From assembly GCA_045132895.1 (NCBI GenBank), contig JBGUTC010000050.1, positions 1-30,070 on the forward strand: a DNA stretch of 30,070 bases. Reading direction: 5' to 3'. Numbering within the stretch: the first letter of the stretch is position 1; every line of letters starts with the position of its first letter. A model generated the notes under the pieces. The model had not been told where the DNA came from. It did no database searches and saw only the letters and a list, made by a program, of their open reading frames with translations. This document shows positions 1-11,000 of the stretch, piece by piece. This stretch comes from UMGS755 sp045132895 (GTDB lineage: Bacteria > Bacillota > Clostridia > UBA1381 > UBA9506). A program made the translations under genes and the position numbers.

Positions 1-1748
1 AATTTATAACGAATCAGCTGTCTTGATTTCATAGAAGAGACAAACATGTTCGTCGTAACAGATACAATCTTGTAGCCACCATCACCGGTGGGGAAACCAA
101 AGATAACATCCTTGTCTTTCGGGCTTTCAAAAACTTCAAAGTGGTTATTGTTGGTTAAAACCTGAATGGCAAATCGGTCAGAAAAACCACTGGCACCTAA
201 CCGTTTCACGCCGTTTAAATAACCATAGTTAAAGTCGTCATCCTCAGCAAGAACGGATATATCTGCCACCTTACCAAAAGCGTTATAATAAATTTTCAGC
301 AGACGGTTTGCGCTGACGGATAAGGAGATTGTATCCAGATGCTTTGCTTCTAAAGCAGCTATGTAATCCTTTCCTAATTCAAACTTAACCGTACCGTTTT
401 CTTCACTTTCAAGGGTGTAAACATCCTGACCGTTCCCCAGACGGGAAATCATGGAAATAAAGCCTACACTACCCTCAGAAGAAACCACGATTTTAACAAC
501 TTTCTGGTTCCGGCTCTGCATAACGCTTAAGACATCACCATTTTCCAGATCATCAATAGTTACTTCCAGACCGTCTTTAAAAATACGTAAGGTCTTCGCA
601 TCATCCAAATCCAGCGTTTTGCCAAATTTTGCATAAAGACGTTCGTCATTAATGTAATTTAAAACATAGTCTTCATAGACTTCCAGTAAGATAGTTTCAT
701 AAGAACCGTTGCCGTCACCATCACGCAAACTAACACTACCGGTTGCAGGACGAAGAACCGCACTGTTCACTTCTCCGGGTGCTAAGATAACACCATTGTA
801 GAAAACAGATAAAGGACTTTCTAAGGGAAGAGATTCTTCCTCGCCTTCCTCATCTAAATAAACAAATTCAGATGTTGTAGTAGCGGGCTCAATGTCTTCA
901 GCATCAACTGTTATGGTTTCTGCTGCAGATGCCGGTTCCAGATGATAAATAACCTTTTCGTCATCATCGCTAATATAGGCTTTCACCTCATAGCCAATGT
1001 AATCATCTGCAAAAGCATCAACACACTCATACGTAACGCCGTCTAATTCGATTCTGCCGTTTAAGAACTTATCACGCTGATAGCCCGGCGTTGCAGTAAT
1101 CGTTCCGCGAACAGTAGTTAAATGCAGGAATTCTTCCAGTGCATTTTTACCGGTCATACCGAAAGCATCACTGTAAACTTCGGTTAATAATGCGTTACCA
1201 AGTAAAAGGCAGGTATCACTGCGATTTAAATAACTGTTTCCGGACAAGGAAAGCTTTTTCAGCATGCCGATTTGCATAGCTGTTTTACTGTAGCCTTCCG
1301 GATATCCACCGTTTTGCTCTGCGATGGACTGATAGCCTAATACGCTGACCAAAATTTTCACTGCTTCCTGCAGAGTCACTTCTCTGTCAGGTTCAAAACA
1401 ACCGTTGCCAACGCCCTGAATCAGGCCCATATCAGCAGCCATACAGATTACATTTTTCGCCCAATGTTCATCTTTAACATCAACAAAAGGAGATACATAA
1501 TTCTGATTCTGTGCTGTGGCTTCAAGACCCATTACACGAATAACAAAGGTTGTAAATTCTGCGCGGTTAACGGCTTTATCAAGAAGATAGTCACCGTTTT
1601 CATCTCCTCGCAGCACATCCAGTGCTGCAAGGAGAGAAATGGACTTGTTTTCAGTTTTTTTGCTTGCAATTTCTGTAGCTGATACGGAGAAAACTGCAGA
1701 AACACAAATCAACGCTGTTAAGATAAAAGCAATTATACGTTTCATCAT
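1..1748 (-). CDS. SLH-domain secreted protein, C-terminus cut by window edge
   Basis: The frame is open from the ATG pair at 1748/1745 to the left edge (582 codons), so the 3' end is missing. An N-terminal signal peptide (MMKRIIAFILTALICVSAVF, then an Ala/Ser-rich site) is followed by S-layer homology sequence within about residues 40-200: NRAEFTTFVIRVMGLEA, then FVDVKDEHWAKNVICMAADM with G-L-I-Q-G, and a further LQEAVKILVSVLGYQ segment. SLH domains bind secondary cell-wall polymers, so this protein is probably attached to the wall. The remaining ~380 residues look beta-rich and I do not recognise them. GGAGG at 1754-1758 sits 5 nt from the first ATG and 8 nt from the second, so M at 1745 may be the true start. 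Only 10 nt separate it from the upstream gene, so it is the last visible member of that operon. Its function beyond wall attachment is unknown. Confidence 0.85.
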   Translation of the reverse strand, partial: MMKRIIAFILTALICVSAVFSVSATEIASKKTENKSISLLAALDVLRGDENGDYLLDKAVNRAEFTTFVIRVMGLEATAQNQNYVSPFVDVKDEHWAKNVICMAADMGLIQGVGNGCFEPDREVTLQEAVKILVSVLGYQSIAEQNGGYPEGYSKTAMQIGMLKKLSLSGNSYLNRSDTCLLLGNALLTEVYSDAFGMTGKNALEEFLHLTTVRGTITATPGYQRDKFLNGRIELDGVTYECVDAFADDYIGYEVKAYISDDDEKVIYHLEPASAAETITVDAEDIEPATTTSEFVYLDEEGEEESLPLESPLSVFYNGVILAPGEVNSAVLRPATGSVSLRDGDGNGSYETILLEVYEDYVLNYINDERLYAKFGKTLDLDDAKTLRIFKDGLEVTIDDLENGDVLSVMQSRNQKVVKIVVSSEGSVGFISMISRLGNGQDVYTLESEENGTVKFELGKDYIAALEAKHLDTISLSVSANRLLKIYYNAFGKVADISVLAEDDDFNYGYLNGVKRLGASGFSDRFAIQVLTNNNHFEVFESPKDKDVIFGFPTGDGGYKIVSVTTNMFVSSMKSRQLIRYK

Positions 1749-1758
1749 TCTTTCCTCC

Positions 1759-4700
1759 CTATCGACTTACTGTAATATATACAGGTTCTGATTTTACGCC
1801 TAAAGAACTTCTTGAAACTGCATAGGCAATGGTTTCGCCTTCACGCATTGCTTCAAAGGTTCCGTTATTGATTGCCTTTACGATGCTGTCATCAGCAATT
1901 TCCCAATAATAACCCTTGGAAGAGGCATCATCGGGACGAACCGTAACCTCAATACCTGCCGTTTCACCCGGCTTCATTTCAATGTGGTTGATATTGGTCC
2001 GGATAGATTTTACCTTAACCGTTGGGAACGTTAAGGAGTTATACGGAATGGACTGCCATCCCATATTCTTTTCTGTATCATCCTGAAGCCAGTTTGCATC
2101 CATTTCATGATGGTTTCTGTAGCGGCTGACAGGAATCAGTTCCGGTGTACCGCGGAGGAAACCTTCCAGTTTCAGCAGACAGTAGGCAATTTCACCGTCT
2201 GTATCCACATACTGCAGATTGGAGTCGGGAATGAAATATCCGTCACGGAACTGGCCGGCTACAATGTTGTTACCAATGACACGGGCTAATGTCAGGTACT
2301 CTTCCCAACCGGAAGCTTCGTACATATGGAACAGGGTACGCAAAGCTGCTGTATCCGTTGTGGTTGTCGCCAGATTCAGTTTCGGTCTTTCGCCGGTTTC
2401 AATGTTACCGATATCACCTAAGTGGTAGGTCTTATCGCACATGTTTTTCAGAGCTGCCCAGACATTGGCTCTGGACTCTGCCAGTTCCGGAATACCCAAG
2501 GAAACCAGATAGCCCTGAACCATGGTATCTGTTGTACGGATTTCAACCGGGTCAGTACCGTGGCTCTTACCGATAGAACCCCAGTAACCGGGACGGGTAA
2601 AGACCATACCGGTAATATCTACACCGTTTGTAAAGATACGGTGGAAGTTATTATTGATCGGATCGTATGCATAGTTGATATAACCTTCCATACAGAGCAT
2701 AAAATCAATAACGAGCTGTCTGCCCTGTGCCTGGTATTCCGGATCCGGATCATTCATTAAGTTCTTTGCGAGATTAAATACGTCAATGAAGAAACACTGG
2801 CTGAACGGCGTTGCATCCTGATGAAGGAAAGCACCTTCCCAAATTTCTGCTTCAACCTCTTCCTCCGTCATCAGGCCGCTGGATACCAACATGTGACCAA
2901 ACTGGTTTTCAGCACGGTCACCGTAAACGTTACTGTTTACATTACCGGAAGGCTGAGTCCACCAGGTTTCACCAAACAAATCTTCCAGAGTCGGTCTACC
3001 CGGTGTTCTCTTGGAACTCGTGAACATATAACCAAACATGTTGGTTTCTTCATTTTTTGTGTTAACATAACGGCTGATCAGTCGTGTTGCCCAGGTAATA
3101 TAATTCCGGTCGCCGGTCTGCTGATATGCATAGTCTGCAATAGCAACCAAGCACGCCGCACTGGATGAGAAGGACAAGTCATTGGAACGAACCCAGGGGT
3201 CAGTGGGTCGGTCCGGGTCGTCTGCATTGGGGTATTCCTTAAACGCTGCCAAATTAGTCCATGCGCTATGATCAGGGTCACTCTCGTTAGAAATCAAGGC
3301 ATGTCGGTTAAAGGACATGGTGCCCCAGTCGTTAATAATGTTACACCAGTGGCTTTTTGCTATATAGTCTAAAATTTCAGAATCTAATTCATTAAAGGGT
3401 TCAACATAGACGTCACGGTCTTTAAACTCAACATAGTTTGAGTCTTTTGCATAATCTCTAAAATACTCTGCCCACTCGCCGGTTTCAAGGTCCATAGATG
3501 TGTGGTTACCCCAGTAAACCAAACCGTTTTTGCTCATACCGTGATCCATTGTCCACTGATAAATCTCTCGAACGCGCTGACTGTATTTTTCGTCACCGGT
3601 CAGGTTAGTAATAGCATCCATGGAACGCATGAGCTGGAACTGCTCTGTCAGGTTGCTGACAGCTGTTGGTGCAACATTCACTAAGCGCCAGTATGCCGGT
3701 TTGTGAGAATAAGGGCTGACGTACGTACTCATTAAGGGGTTTCTGCCGTCAGGATTGCTGGCATCGCGCAGGATGCTATCAACACTGGTGATTGCTGCTT
3801 CTAATCTTTGTTTATCGTTAAAATATGTATCATAACGCTGAACAAGAACGCCCATTTCCGCACTGACACTGGTATCAGAAGCCAGACGGGCAATAACCTT
3901 TAATTTCTGATCTTTATTCGGCATAGTACCGGATACAGTCAGAACGCCGTCACCATCAATGGAAACTGTTGCGCTACTGCTATTCTCTACTTCCCAGATC
4001 AAACCCTGATTGGGAATTTCATCGCCTAACTGATCGTAAACAGAAGCGGTATATGTAAACGTATCTTTCTTGCCGCCCTGGGTAGAAACTCTGGCGGGAC
4101 CCAGAATTTTAATGTTCACTGCAGCAATGCTCTCTAAGGAAACAGCTTTTTCTGCTGAAAAAGAACCTTCACCTGTAGAAACTGTTACTACAACAGAACC
4201 ATTGTTTGTTGCCGTTGAATCAACATATAAAACAGCGCTCATCGTGTCGTCTGACGGCTCAATCCGAACACCCGTGGTGTCTCCGGAAATACTCCAGGTA
4301 AGGGTTTCTCCGGTGATTTCACCGGAAGAACCGGATAATACAGCGGAAAAGTTTGCTGTTGCTTCACCTTCAACCGGAATCACAGCACGATCATCGCCGC
4401 TGATAGAAAGTCCTGCATAAGAGGTTTCAGAGAAGATATAAAAATTATCCATGTAGAAACCGGGAGAATAAACGGCATAGGAGTTAACTGTATCAACACC
4501 GGAAGCGGCATTGATAAATCCTTCGTTTCTGATAATCTGATTATCGTCTACATAGAAATGGCACTTCTGTTCCGGAATCAGCAATTTAATAGACAGTTTA
4601 TACCATTTATCTGCAAAATAGTTGGAAACCAGTGTTTTATAGTTTCCGTTTGCCTGTCTTACAACAATGTTACCGGAACGGGTCATGATGGAAGCGATAA

Positions 4701-5058
4701 CGGTGCCGCCGGATGTAACTTCCATTAAAATATTTCCATCAGATTTACGATCAGGCTGCAGGAATTTTGCTTCAGCAGTTAAAATACCATCATTAACAGA
4801 AGCAAAACTCTTGGATACAACGGTGTAAGAACCATCGCTGTCATTCTGTAAAAACAGCGCCTTGTTCTGGCCGATGGTTTCAATATGGATATCACCGGAA
4901 CCGTCGTTGTAAACGAGGCTATCCGGTCTTTCTTCCTGCTCAAATGTTTCATAAACCAAAGTTCTCAGTGCTGCTTCTGCTCCAGCAGAAAATAGCCCAA
5001 TGCTCATGATCATAATTGCAGTCAGAATAAGAGAAATATATGCTTTCACATTTTTCAT
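1759..5058 (-). CDS. Secreted alpha-toroid carbohydrate-active enzyme candidate (PL2-like) with LamG/Ig-like domains
   Basis: This 1099-residue protein has a signal peptide (residues 1-29), a LamG/concanavalin-like domain (about 30-210), two Ig-like domains (about 215-405), a large helical domain (about 410-1010) and a C-terminal bacterial Ig-like domain (about 1013-1099). The helical part has repeating Trp/Tyr-rich helices typical of (alpha/alpha)n toroids. It carries a W-G-N-H519-T motif, acidic residues near 553-557 and an N-R585-H586 pair. From memory, family PL2 pectate lyases use an Arg-His pair with an upstream His and Glu as base and metal ligands; the match is suggestive, not proven. 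The start ATG overlaps the upstream stop as ATGA, so translation is probably coupled to the giant modular protein. Another helical-toroid lyase or hydrolase family remains possible. Secretion and modular layout are well supported; the reaction is not. Confidence 0.8.
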   Translation of the reverse strand: MKNVKAYISLILTAIMIMSIGLFSAGAEAALRTLVYETFEQEERPDSLVYNDGSGDIHIETIGQNKALFLQNDSDGSYTVVSKSFASVNDGILTAEAKFLQPDRKSDGNILMEVTSGGTVIASIMTRSGNIVVRQANGNYKTLVSNYFADKWYKLSIKLLIPEQKCHFYVDDNQIIRNEGFINAASGVDTVNSYAVYSPGFYMDNFYIFSETSYAGLSISGDDRAVIPVEGEATANFSAVLSGSSGEITGETLTWSISGDTTGVRIEPSDDTMSAVLYVDSTATNNGSVVVTVSTGEGSFSAEKAVSLESIAAVNIKILGPARVSTQGGKKDTFTYTASVYDQLGDEIPNQGLIWEVENSSSATVSIDGDGVLTVSGTMPNKDQKLKVIARLASDTSVSAEMGVLVQRYDTYFNDKQRLEAAITSVDSILRDASNPDGRNPLMSTYVSPYSHKPAYWRLVNVAPTAVSNLTEQFQLMRSMDAITNLTGDEKYSQRVREIYQWTMDHGMSKNGLVYWGNHTSMDLETGEWAEYFRDYAKDSNYVEFKDRDVYVEPFNELDSEILDYIAKSHWCNIINDWGTMSFNRHALISNESDPDHSAWTNLAAFKEYPNADDPDRPTDPWVRSNDLSFSSSAACLVAIADYAYQQTGDRNYITWATRLISRYVNTKNEETNMFGYMFTSSKRTPGRPTLEDLFGETWWTQPSGNVNSNVYGDRAENQFGHMLVSSGLMTEEEVEAEIWEGAFLHQDATPFSQCFFIDVFNLAKNLMNDPDPEYQAQGRQLVIDFMLCMEGYINYAYDPINNNFHRIFTNGVDITGMVFTRPGYWGSIGKSHGTDPVEIRTTDTMVQGYLVSLGIPELAESRANVWAALKNMCDKTYHLGDIGNIETGERPKLNLATTTTDTAALRTLFHMYEASGWEEYLTLARVIGNNIVAGQFRDGYFIPDSNLQYVDTDGEIAYCLLKLEGFLRGTPELIPVSRYRNHHEMDANWLQDDTEKNMGWQSIPYNSLTFPTVKVKSIRTNINHIEMKPGETAGIEVTVRPDDASSKGYYWEIADDSIVKAINNGTFEAMREGETIAYAVSRSSLGVKSEPVYITVSR

Positions 5059-8000
5059 CTGGCAATTTCCTCCTTGACGCAGTAGTTACTGATGGGACCG
5101 AGGCTTGAAGCCTCGGGATCCCATACATAGGCCTTTACTTTATAGTTCATAAAGTCTGCAAGTGAAATATCCGTTGCAATGGTCTGGCTTGCGCCTGTCT
5201 GCATTGCCGGCATGTCGTAGCGATACAGTCCGCTGAAGGCATCCTGATCATAAACCACAACAAACAGTTTTGCACTTGCGCTCACGTTGCTTAACCGTTT
5301 AACCGTAACACCGGTTACGCGATCACCGGACAGGTTAATGCTTTCAATTGCAAATTCCTTATCGAAGGAAGTCTGCGCCGGAACGGTTACATTAAATTTC
5401 TTTGTTTCAACGACACTACCGTTACGGAAAGTTGCGGTCAATGTTGCTCTCTTTGCCTGAGTTAAAGAAGGATTGATGCGACCGGTATCAGAAATAACGG
5501 ATTCATCAGAACTTCTCCAGGTAATTGAGCAACGACCATATCTGTTCGCAAGGTCAAGATCCTCTGTTACGGTTTCGGGAACTGTGGTCGCTGCAACGGC
5601 TGCTGCAACAACGTCATCTCCCTTCGGCTTCGGAACGCTTCTGAGCAGAAGGTCATCAATGATGATGTAACCCATATTCGCATTAAAGAAACGCCATTCT
5701 TCCAAGTAGTTCATGTTACTTGTCGGAATCTTCAACGGCTCGGAAACAATGTGTTCTCCATCAACATATACATCCATGCGGAAGGAAATTGTATCATAAT
5801 AAAGTACGATATCGTGCCACTCACCTACTGTCAGAGCCGGCTGGAAAGTATAACCCAAGGTACCGCCATTGATAGAAAGTGTTGATGGGCTAAAGTTAAT
5901 ATACCGTTCTGCCAGACAGTAAGTTGACATTTCAAGATTCTGTCTGGGACTGCTGAATTTCACGCGATAGCTGATCGACAGAACGTCGCCCCTGAAATAA
6001 CCCTGTTGCTTGTCGCCAACAATTCTGGTGTGGCTCATGCCGGCAACATAGTCATAACCGGAGTTCGTGTAACGATTTAAGAACAGAACCTTATTTGCCT
6101 TATCAAAGGGGATACCGCTATCTTCCGGTTCTTTATCAGCAAAGAACTGGTTACCGTATTCAACGTCAGCACCGGCAGCACGTTTTAAAATACTTGTCCA
6201 GCTTTCAATATCTTCGCCCTTCTTAGACTCAGACATATCTTCAAAGTCATAATGATGAATCACGGTTCCACCAATGTTAACAGCAAACTTCAAGTCTTTT
6301 GTAACAGAAACGGCGGGATTCAGCTTGGAAGTCACCGTTGCCGTTAAGGTTACAGGCATTTCGTAAGGCTGCTGAGTCAGTTTACCGTCTGCTGTAATAA
6401 TCAGCGGATAATTGCTGGACCAGTTGATGGTAACACCGCCGATATCGGCTGCTCTGCCCGTTGTAATTTCAGAGGGCAGTACCAGGTCTTTTGTCAGACG
6501 GAAACGAGGTTCATCTGTAATGGAAGCTTCAGTAATATCAGCTGCGATAATATTCAGAATTTCTTCTGTTGCAGTTTCTGTTCCACTGGTAGCAAGAACT
6601 GTATAGGGGAATTCCTTCGTAACAGAAGTTTCGCCCTTGAAGATCGTTGCCGTTAACGTAACGTTTGTATTCGCTGCCGCACGGGTCACAACACCCTCGT
6701 TGCTGATAACATCTTCGTTAGAAGAACTCCAGCTAATAGAAGTGTTTTCAATACCGCCGACCGGCAATGCAATTTTACCGGTTGTGTAATCAATTGCACC
6801 TAATGTCAGAGCATCTTTTGCAAGGCTGACTGCCAGTGCGGGATCTGTTGTTATATCACGAACAACAAGACGACGAACCATAAAGCTTTCCTTAACCGTA
6901 GCGGTCAAACCGTTACTGTAAAAGTTTACGCCGGTAATGGTTGCATTACCCGGTGCATAAACCGGTTCATCATTCAGCTTTTCGTAATCAAGATATACAT
7001 TAAATGTGTTGTTGTATGCATCCTGTTCAATGGTAATATGATACCACTTGTATGCTTCCAGCGTCTTGCCAAAGGGAATTTCGTCATAACCCTTTAAGCC
7101 AATACCGGTATTGGAAATACCATAATGACGAAGCATTCCTTCCATTTCAACATACATAGTACTGGGTACTACATGGAACATATAGTCAAAGTCAACACGG
7201 GTAATTTCTTTCTTGGAAGCATCAATCTTCTTCATAACCATCTGGTTATAAACTTTACCGTCATTCTTCAGGTTATAACGGTTAAAGGACAATACCTTCT
7301 CTGCTTCATCATAAGATGTAAGGCCATCAAAGGGATCTTTTTCAACCGTTGCTTTAATACCGTTCAGGTAACCAGTGGTATCTTCTAAACTCCAGTTGTT
7401 CCAGTTATGAATATCCTGTCCCTCTGTAGAAGGTGCAGAGAAATCATCCACGGAAATAACGGTACCTGCGCCGACAACCACAAGATCAAATGTCTTCTGG
7501 TAAGTTGAACCATCCTTTGTAAAGGTTGCGGTTAAGGTAACGGGAACATCCTGTCTCTGACGGGAAATGTTACCGTTTTTGTCTAAAACACCCGGTACAC
7601 TGGAAGTCCATTCAACCGAAGCGCCATTAACCGAATTCGGTAAGGTGAAACTCTCAGTTATGAACCAAGATTTCTGATTACCTGCAAAGGAATTAAATTC
7701 CAATGCACTGGCTGCATTTTCCGCCGCGCTAATCGCCGGCAGAACCAGTCTGAATTCTTTTTCTACGCTGGCTGTTGCACGGGAAATCGTTGCGGTTAAC
7801 GTAACGGTTTTATCAACGCCGATTGCACGGTGAACAACAGCTAAGTTGTCAACCACTTCAATTAAGGATTCATCAGAAATCCTCCAGGTAATTTCTGTGC
7901 CGTATGCACCCTGTTTCGGCAGAATAAAGTTTTCTGTTACAGGAGAAGTAATTACCAGGCTATCTGATGCTTCGCTTACTGCCATGTTATCGGAAACATC

Positions 8001-11000
8001 TAACTTACGGATTAAGATATCGTCTAAATACCAATCCTGAATCGCTTTAAAACGAGGTCTCTTGAAGCGGATTGCTGAAAAGTCAGGGAAACGGACAGCA
8101 TCGGTTTTAACAACTGTACCATTGATGCTGAAGTTAACAGTTCCTCTGTCAAAGTCAATCAGCATTTCAGCAGTGTGCCAGGTCTTAAGGGCTAATGTGC
8201 TGAAGTTTGCTCTTGTTCCGGTTCCTGCAACACCGGTTTCAAAGTACCAGCTGCTCGGACTCACCTCGGAAACAAAAATATCCGAATCCATGTTCTTACA
8301 AAGCTCGAAACCGATGGTGTTATTCGCATTATTAAGACGGAAACGCCAGGAAATGGAAACCAGACCGCTTGCCTGCTTGTCAAAGCCATGAGTGATATAC
8401 TCATTTAACAGATTGGAGTTATTACTTGCCGTTGCAAAGGCATCCATGTAAAATACATGGTTTGTTTCATCTGACGGGTCTTTCTCTAACGTAATTTCAT
8501 GACCATGAGGCGTATATAATACCTGTACCCAACCATTCCGGCCTGTGATACGCTGGCCAACTTCATATTCGTCGCTTTCGAATCCGTCACCGAAGATTGT
8601 TTGACCACGACCGGGAACGCCAACGACAAATTCTTTATTCATTGTCTCAGAACCGCCGGCTTTAATCTTTGCCGTCAGGGTAACAACTGTGTAGTAATCC
8701 GGCAGATTGACTGTACCGTCTTTAGCGATAATTGCCGTATTACTGCTTTCCCATTCAATATTCAGTGTGGTATAAATACCTTCAATAGAAGTTGCAAGAT
8801 TCAGTTTCTGTGTAACTTCACCAGGTGTCTGACCATTGGAAAAACTGGAGAAGCTCAGCGCATTCACTTCCGCGTTCAGAACACTTCTGCCCTTAACGAC
8901 AACATTAAAGACCTTTGTAGCGGAAATGTTGTTTTTGGAAACAGTTGCCTCCAAGCTGACAGTTACGTCATCACCAATGGGACGGGTTACCGTACCGGTT
9001 AAAGGATCAATGATGCCTTCGTTGGTAAGGACTTTCCATGCAATCGCTGTGCTGTAAGAACCTGCAGTAGGCAGAACGATGTTTTCCGTAACGCCATCTG
9101 AAGGAACATCAAGCGTTAAAGCTGCAACTGCTCTATCTACAGATTGCTGATCTGTTAAGGTTACAACCTTAGCCTGCATGTCATCGACATAGAACTCACC
9201 GGCACGCTCTGTTCTGGGCATATAGAGACGGAGTTTGCTTAAAGATTCCTGTCCCATAACGACCGTCTGACCAACAGGTTCGCTATTGATGTAAAGCTGA
9301 ACGGTATGGTCATCAAAGTTCATCAAAAAGCCGAGGATGTTCCACTGCTGGGGTTTCCATAAGGCTTTTTCCGCATCTGTATACATATACGCTGCGCCGT
9401 TATTGAAACCTGCTAAATATGAAATCTGACTGGGATATACATAACCAAAGGGTTCAAAATAGAATCTTGAACCAGCATCAACAGGATAAATCCTTGTGCT
9501 GAAATATACCATGCCGCTGTTAATGGTGGCATCGAGCGTTTTGGTGGCAATCCAGTTCGCTGTATCGCGGCCACTTATTTTCTTAACCACGTAAAGCGCT
9601 TTGCCCTCTTCTCCACTGGGATCATTTTTAAACTGCAGAAGTGTGCCATCCTGCTTTGCTTTTTCAAGGGTTGACGGCGTATCGCCGGCAAAAGAGTCAG
9701 TTGCCAGAGTCCAGCCGTTCACGCCGGTTTCATAGTCAACAATTAAATCTGCATCCACAGCACCGGATTCAAAGTCATCAGACCACAGAACTTCAGACTC
9801 TGTGGGAACCGTAACTGCATAGCTACGTGTTACAACTTCTTCGCCGGTTGCGGTCAGAGTTGCCTTTGCAGTAAGTGTAACCACTTCATCAATAAAGGTC
9901 GGACGAGTTACCTTACCTGCGTTTGAAATAACGCTGGGTTTGTTACTTACCCAGTCAATGGTGTAAACACCCTTAGTGGTAAACAAATTCAGATCACGGG
10001 TAACACTGGCACTCTTCTGTCCATTTGCAATGTCAGCAAATGTTAGAACTTCCGGATCAGGAATATGCACCAGTTTGATATCATCCATATAGACGTTACC
10101 CTTTGCAGAGCTTTCACCACGAGGCTGCAAAATATTCAGAGTGGAAACAGTCATGGTACCGTTATAAGGATCACCAATCTGAATACCATCGATGTATAAT
10201 GTGGTGATACCGGCAGTAAAGTCAATCACGAACTTATGCTTATGCCATACGTTTGCTTCGTTGACCGCCGCTTTCTGCTCATCGTTTGCCGGTGTATACT
10301 GATGACCATTAGCCATCCAGATACCATCATAACGAAGGGCATTAATTAACGTATCAAACATAACGTTGTGAGTTGAGTTTTCAAACTTCATTTTAAAGCT
10401 TAATACAACCTTGTCCTTAACCGGATGAGCCGGCAGACTATGTGACACCCACACCTGGGGATTGCTGCTAGCAGTACCGGAGGTTGTACGCTTGAACTGT
10501 ACGATATTGTTGCTTGGTTTTTCGGGATCAGCTATAATATTGATTTCCGTTCCGGCTGCCACTGCTGTCTGATACATATTCGCATCAACATTCACGCGCC
10601 AGTTTCCATAACCGGAGGAAGATGACGGTGACAGAGCCTGAGGCGCAACATAATCATCTGAACCGGAGACTGCGGAGCCGAAGGTTTCTTTAAAGAGAAT
10701 GTTATGGTTTTCGTCCTCTTCCTCTTCTTCCTCGTCCTCGCCTCCGTCAATGATAACTGCCTTTGGAACTGTAACTGTAAATGTATAGGTTCCTAAAGTT
10801 TCGCCGGATGTATTTTTCACGGTTGCTGTTAACGTAACGGTTGTTGCCTGGGTAGTAGACTGCGTTACAGCACCGGAAGTGGAAATTACACTCGGATGGC
10901 TGCTGGTCCATTCAACGGTGTTGCCGTCTTTTGTTGTAAACAGGTTCAGTGCTTTTGTAACACTGGAAGCATTCTGACCGTTTAAAATGTCGCTTTCTGT

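Noticed and set aside
2107..4420. Several plus-strand open frames of 60-116 codons
   Set aside because: They lie opposite the PL2-like gene, lack ribosome binding sites and show no family resemblance.
7125..9057. Plus-strand open frames up to 133 codons opposite the giant gene
   Set aside because: They are shadows of the repetitive codon pattern on the other strand, with no signal peptide, domain or promoter.
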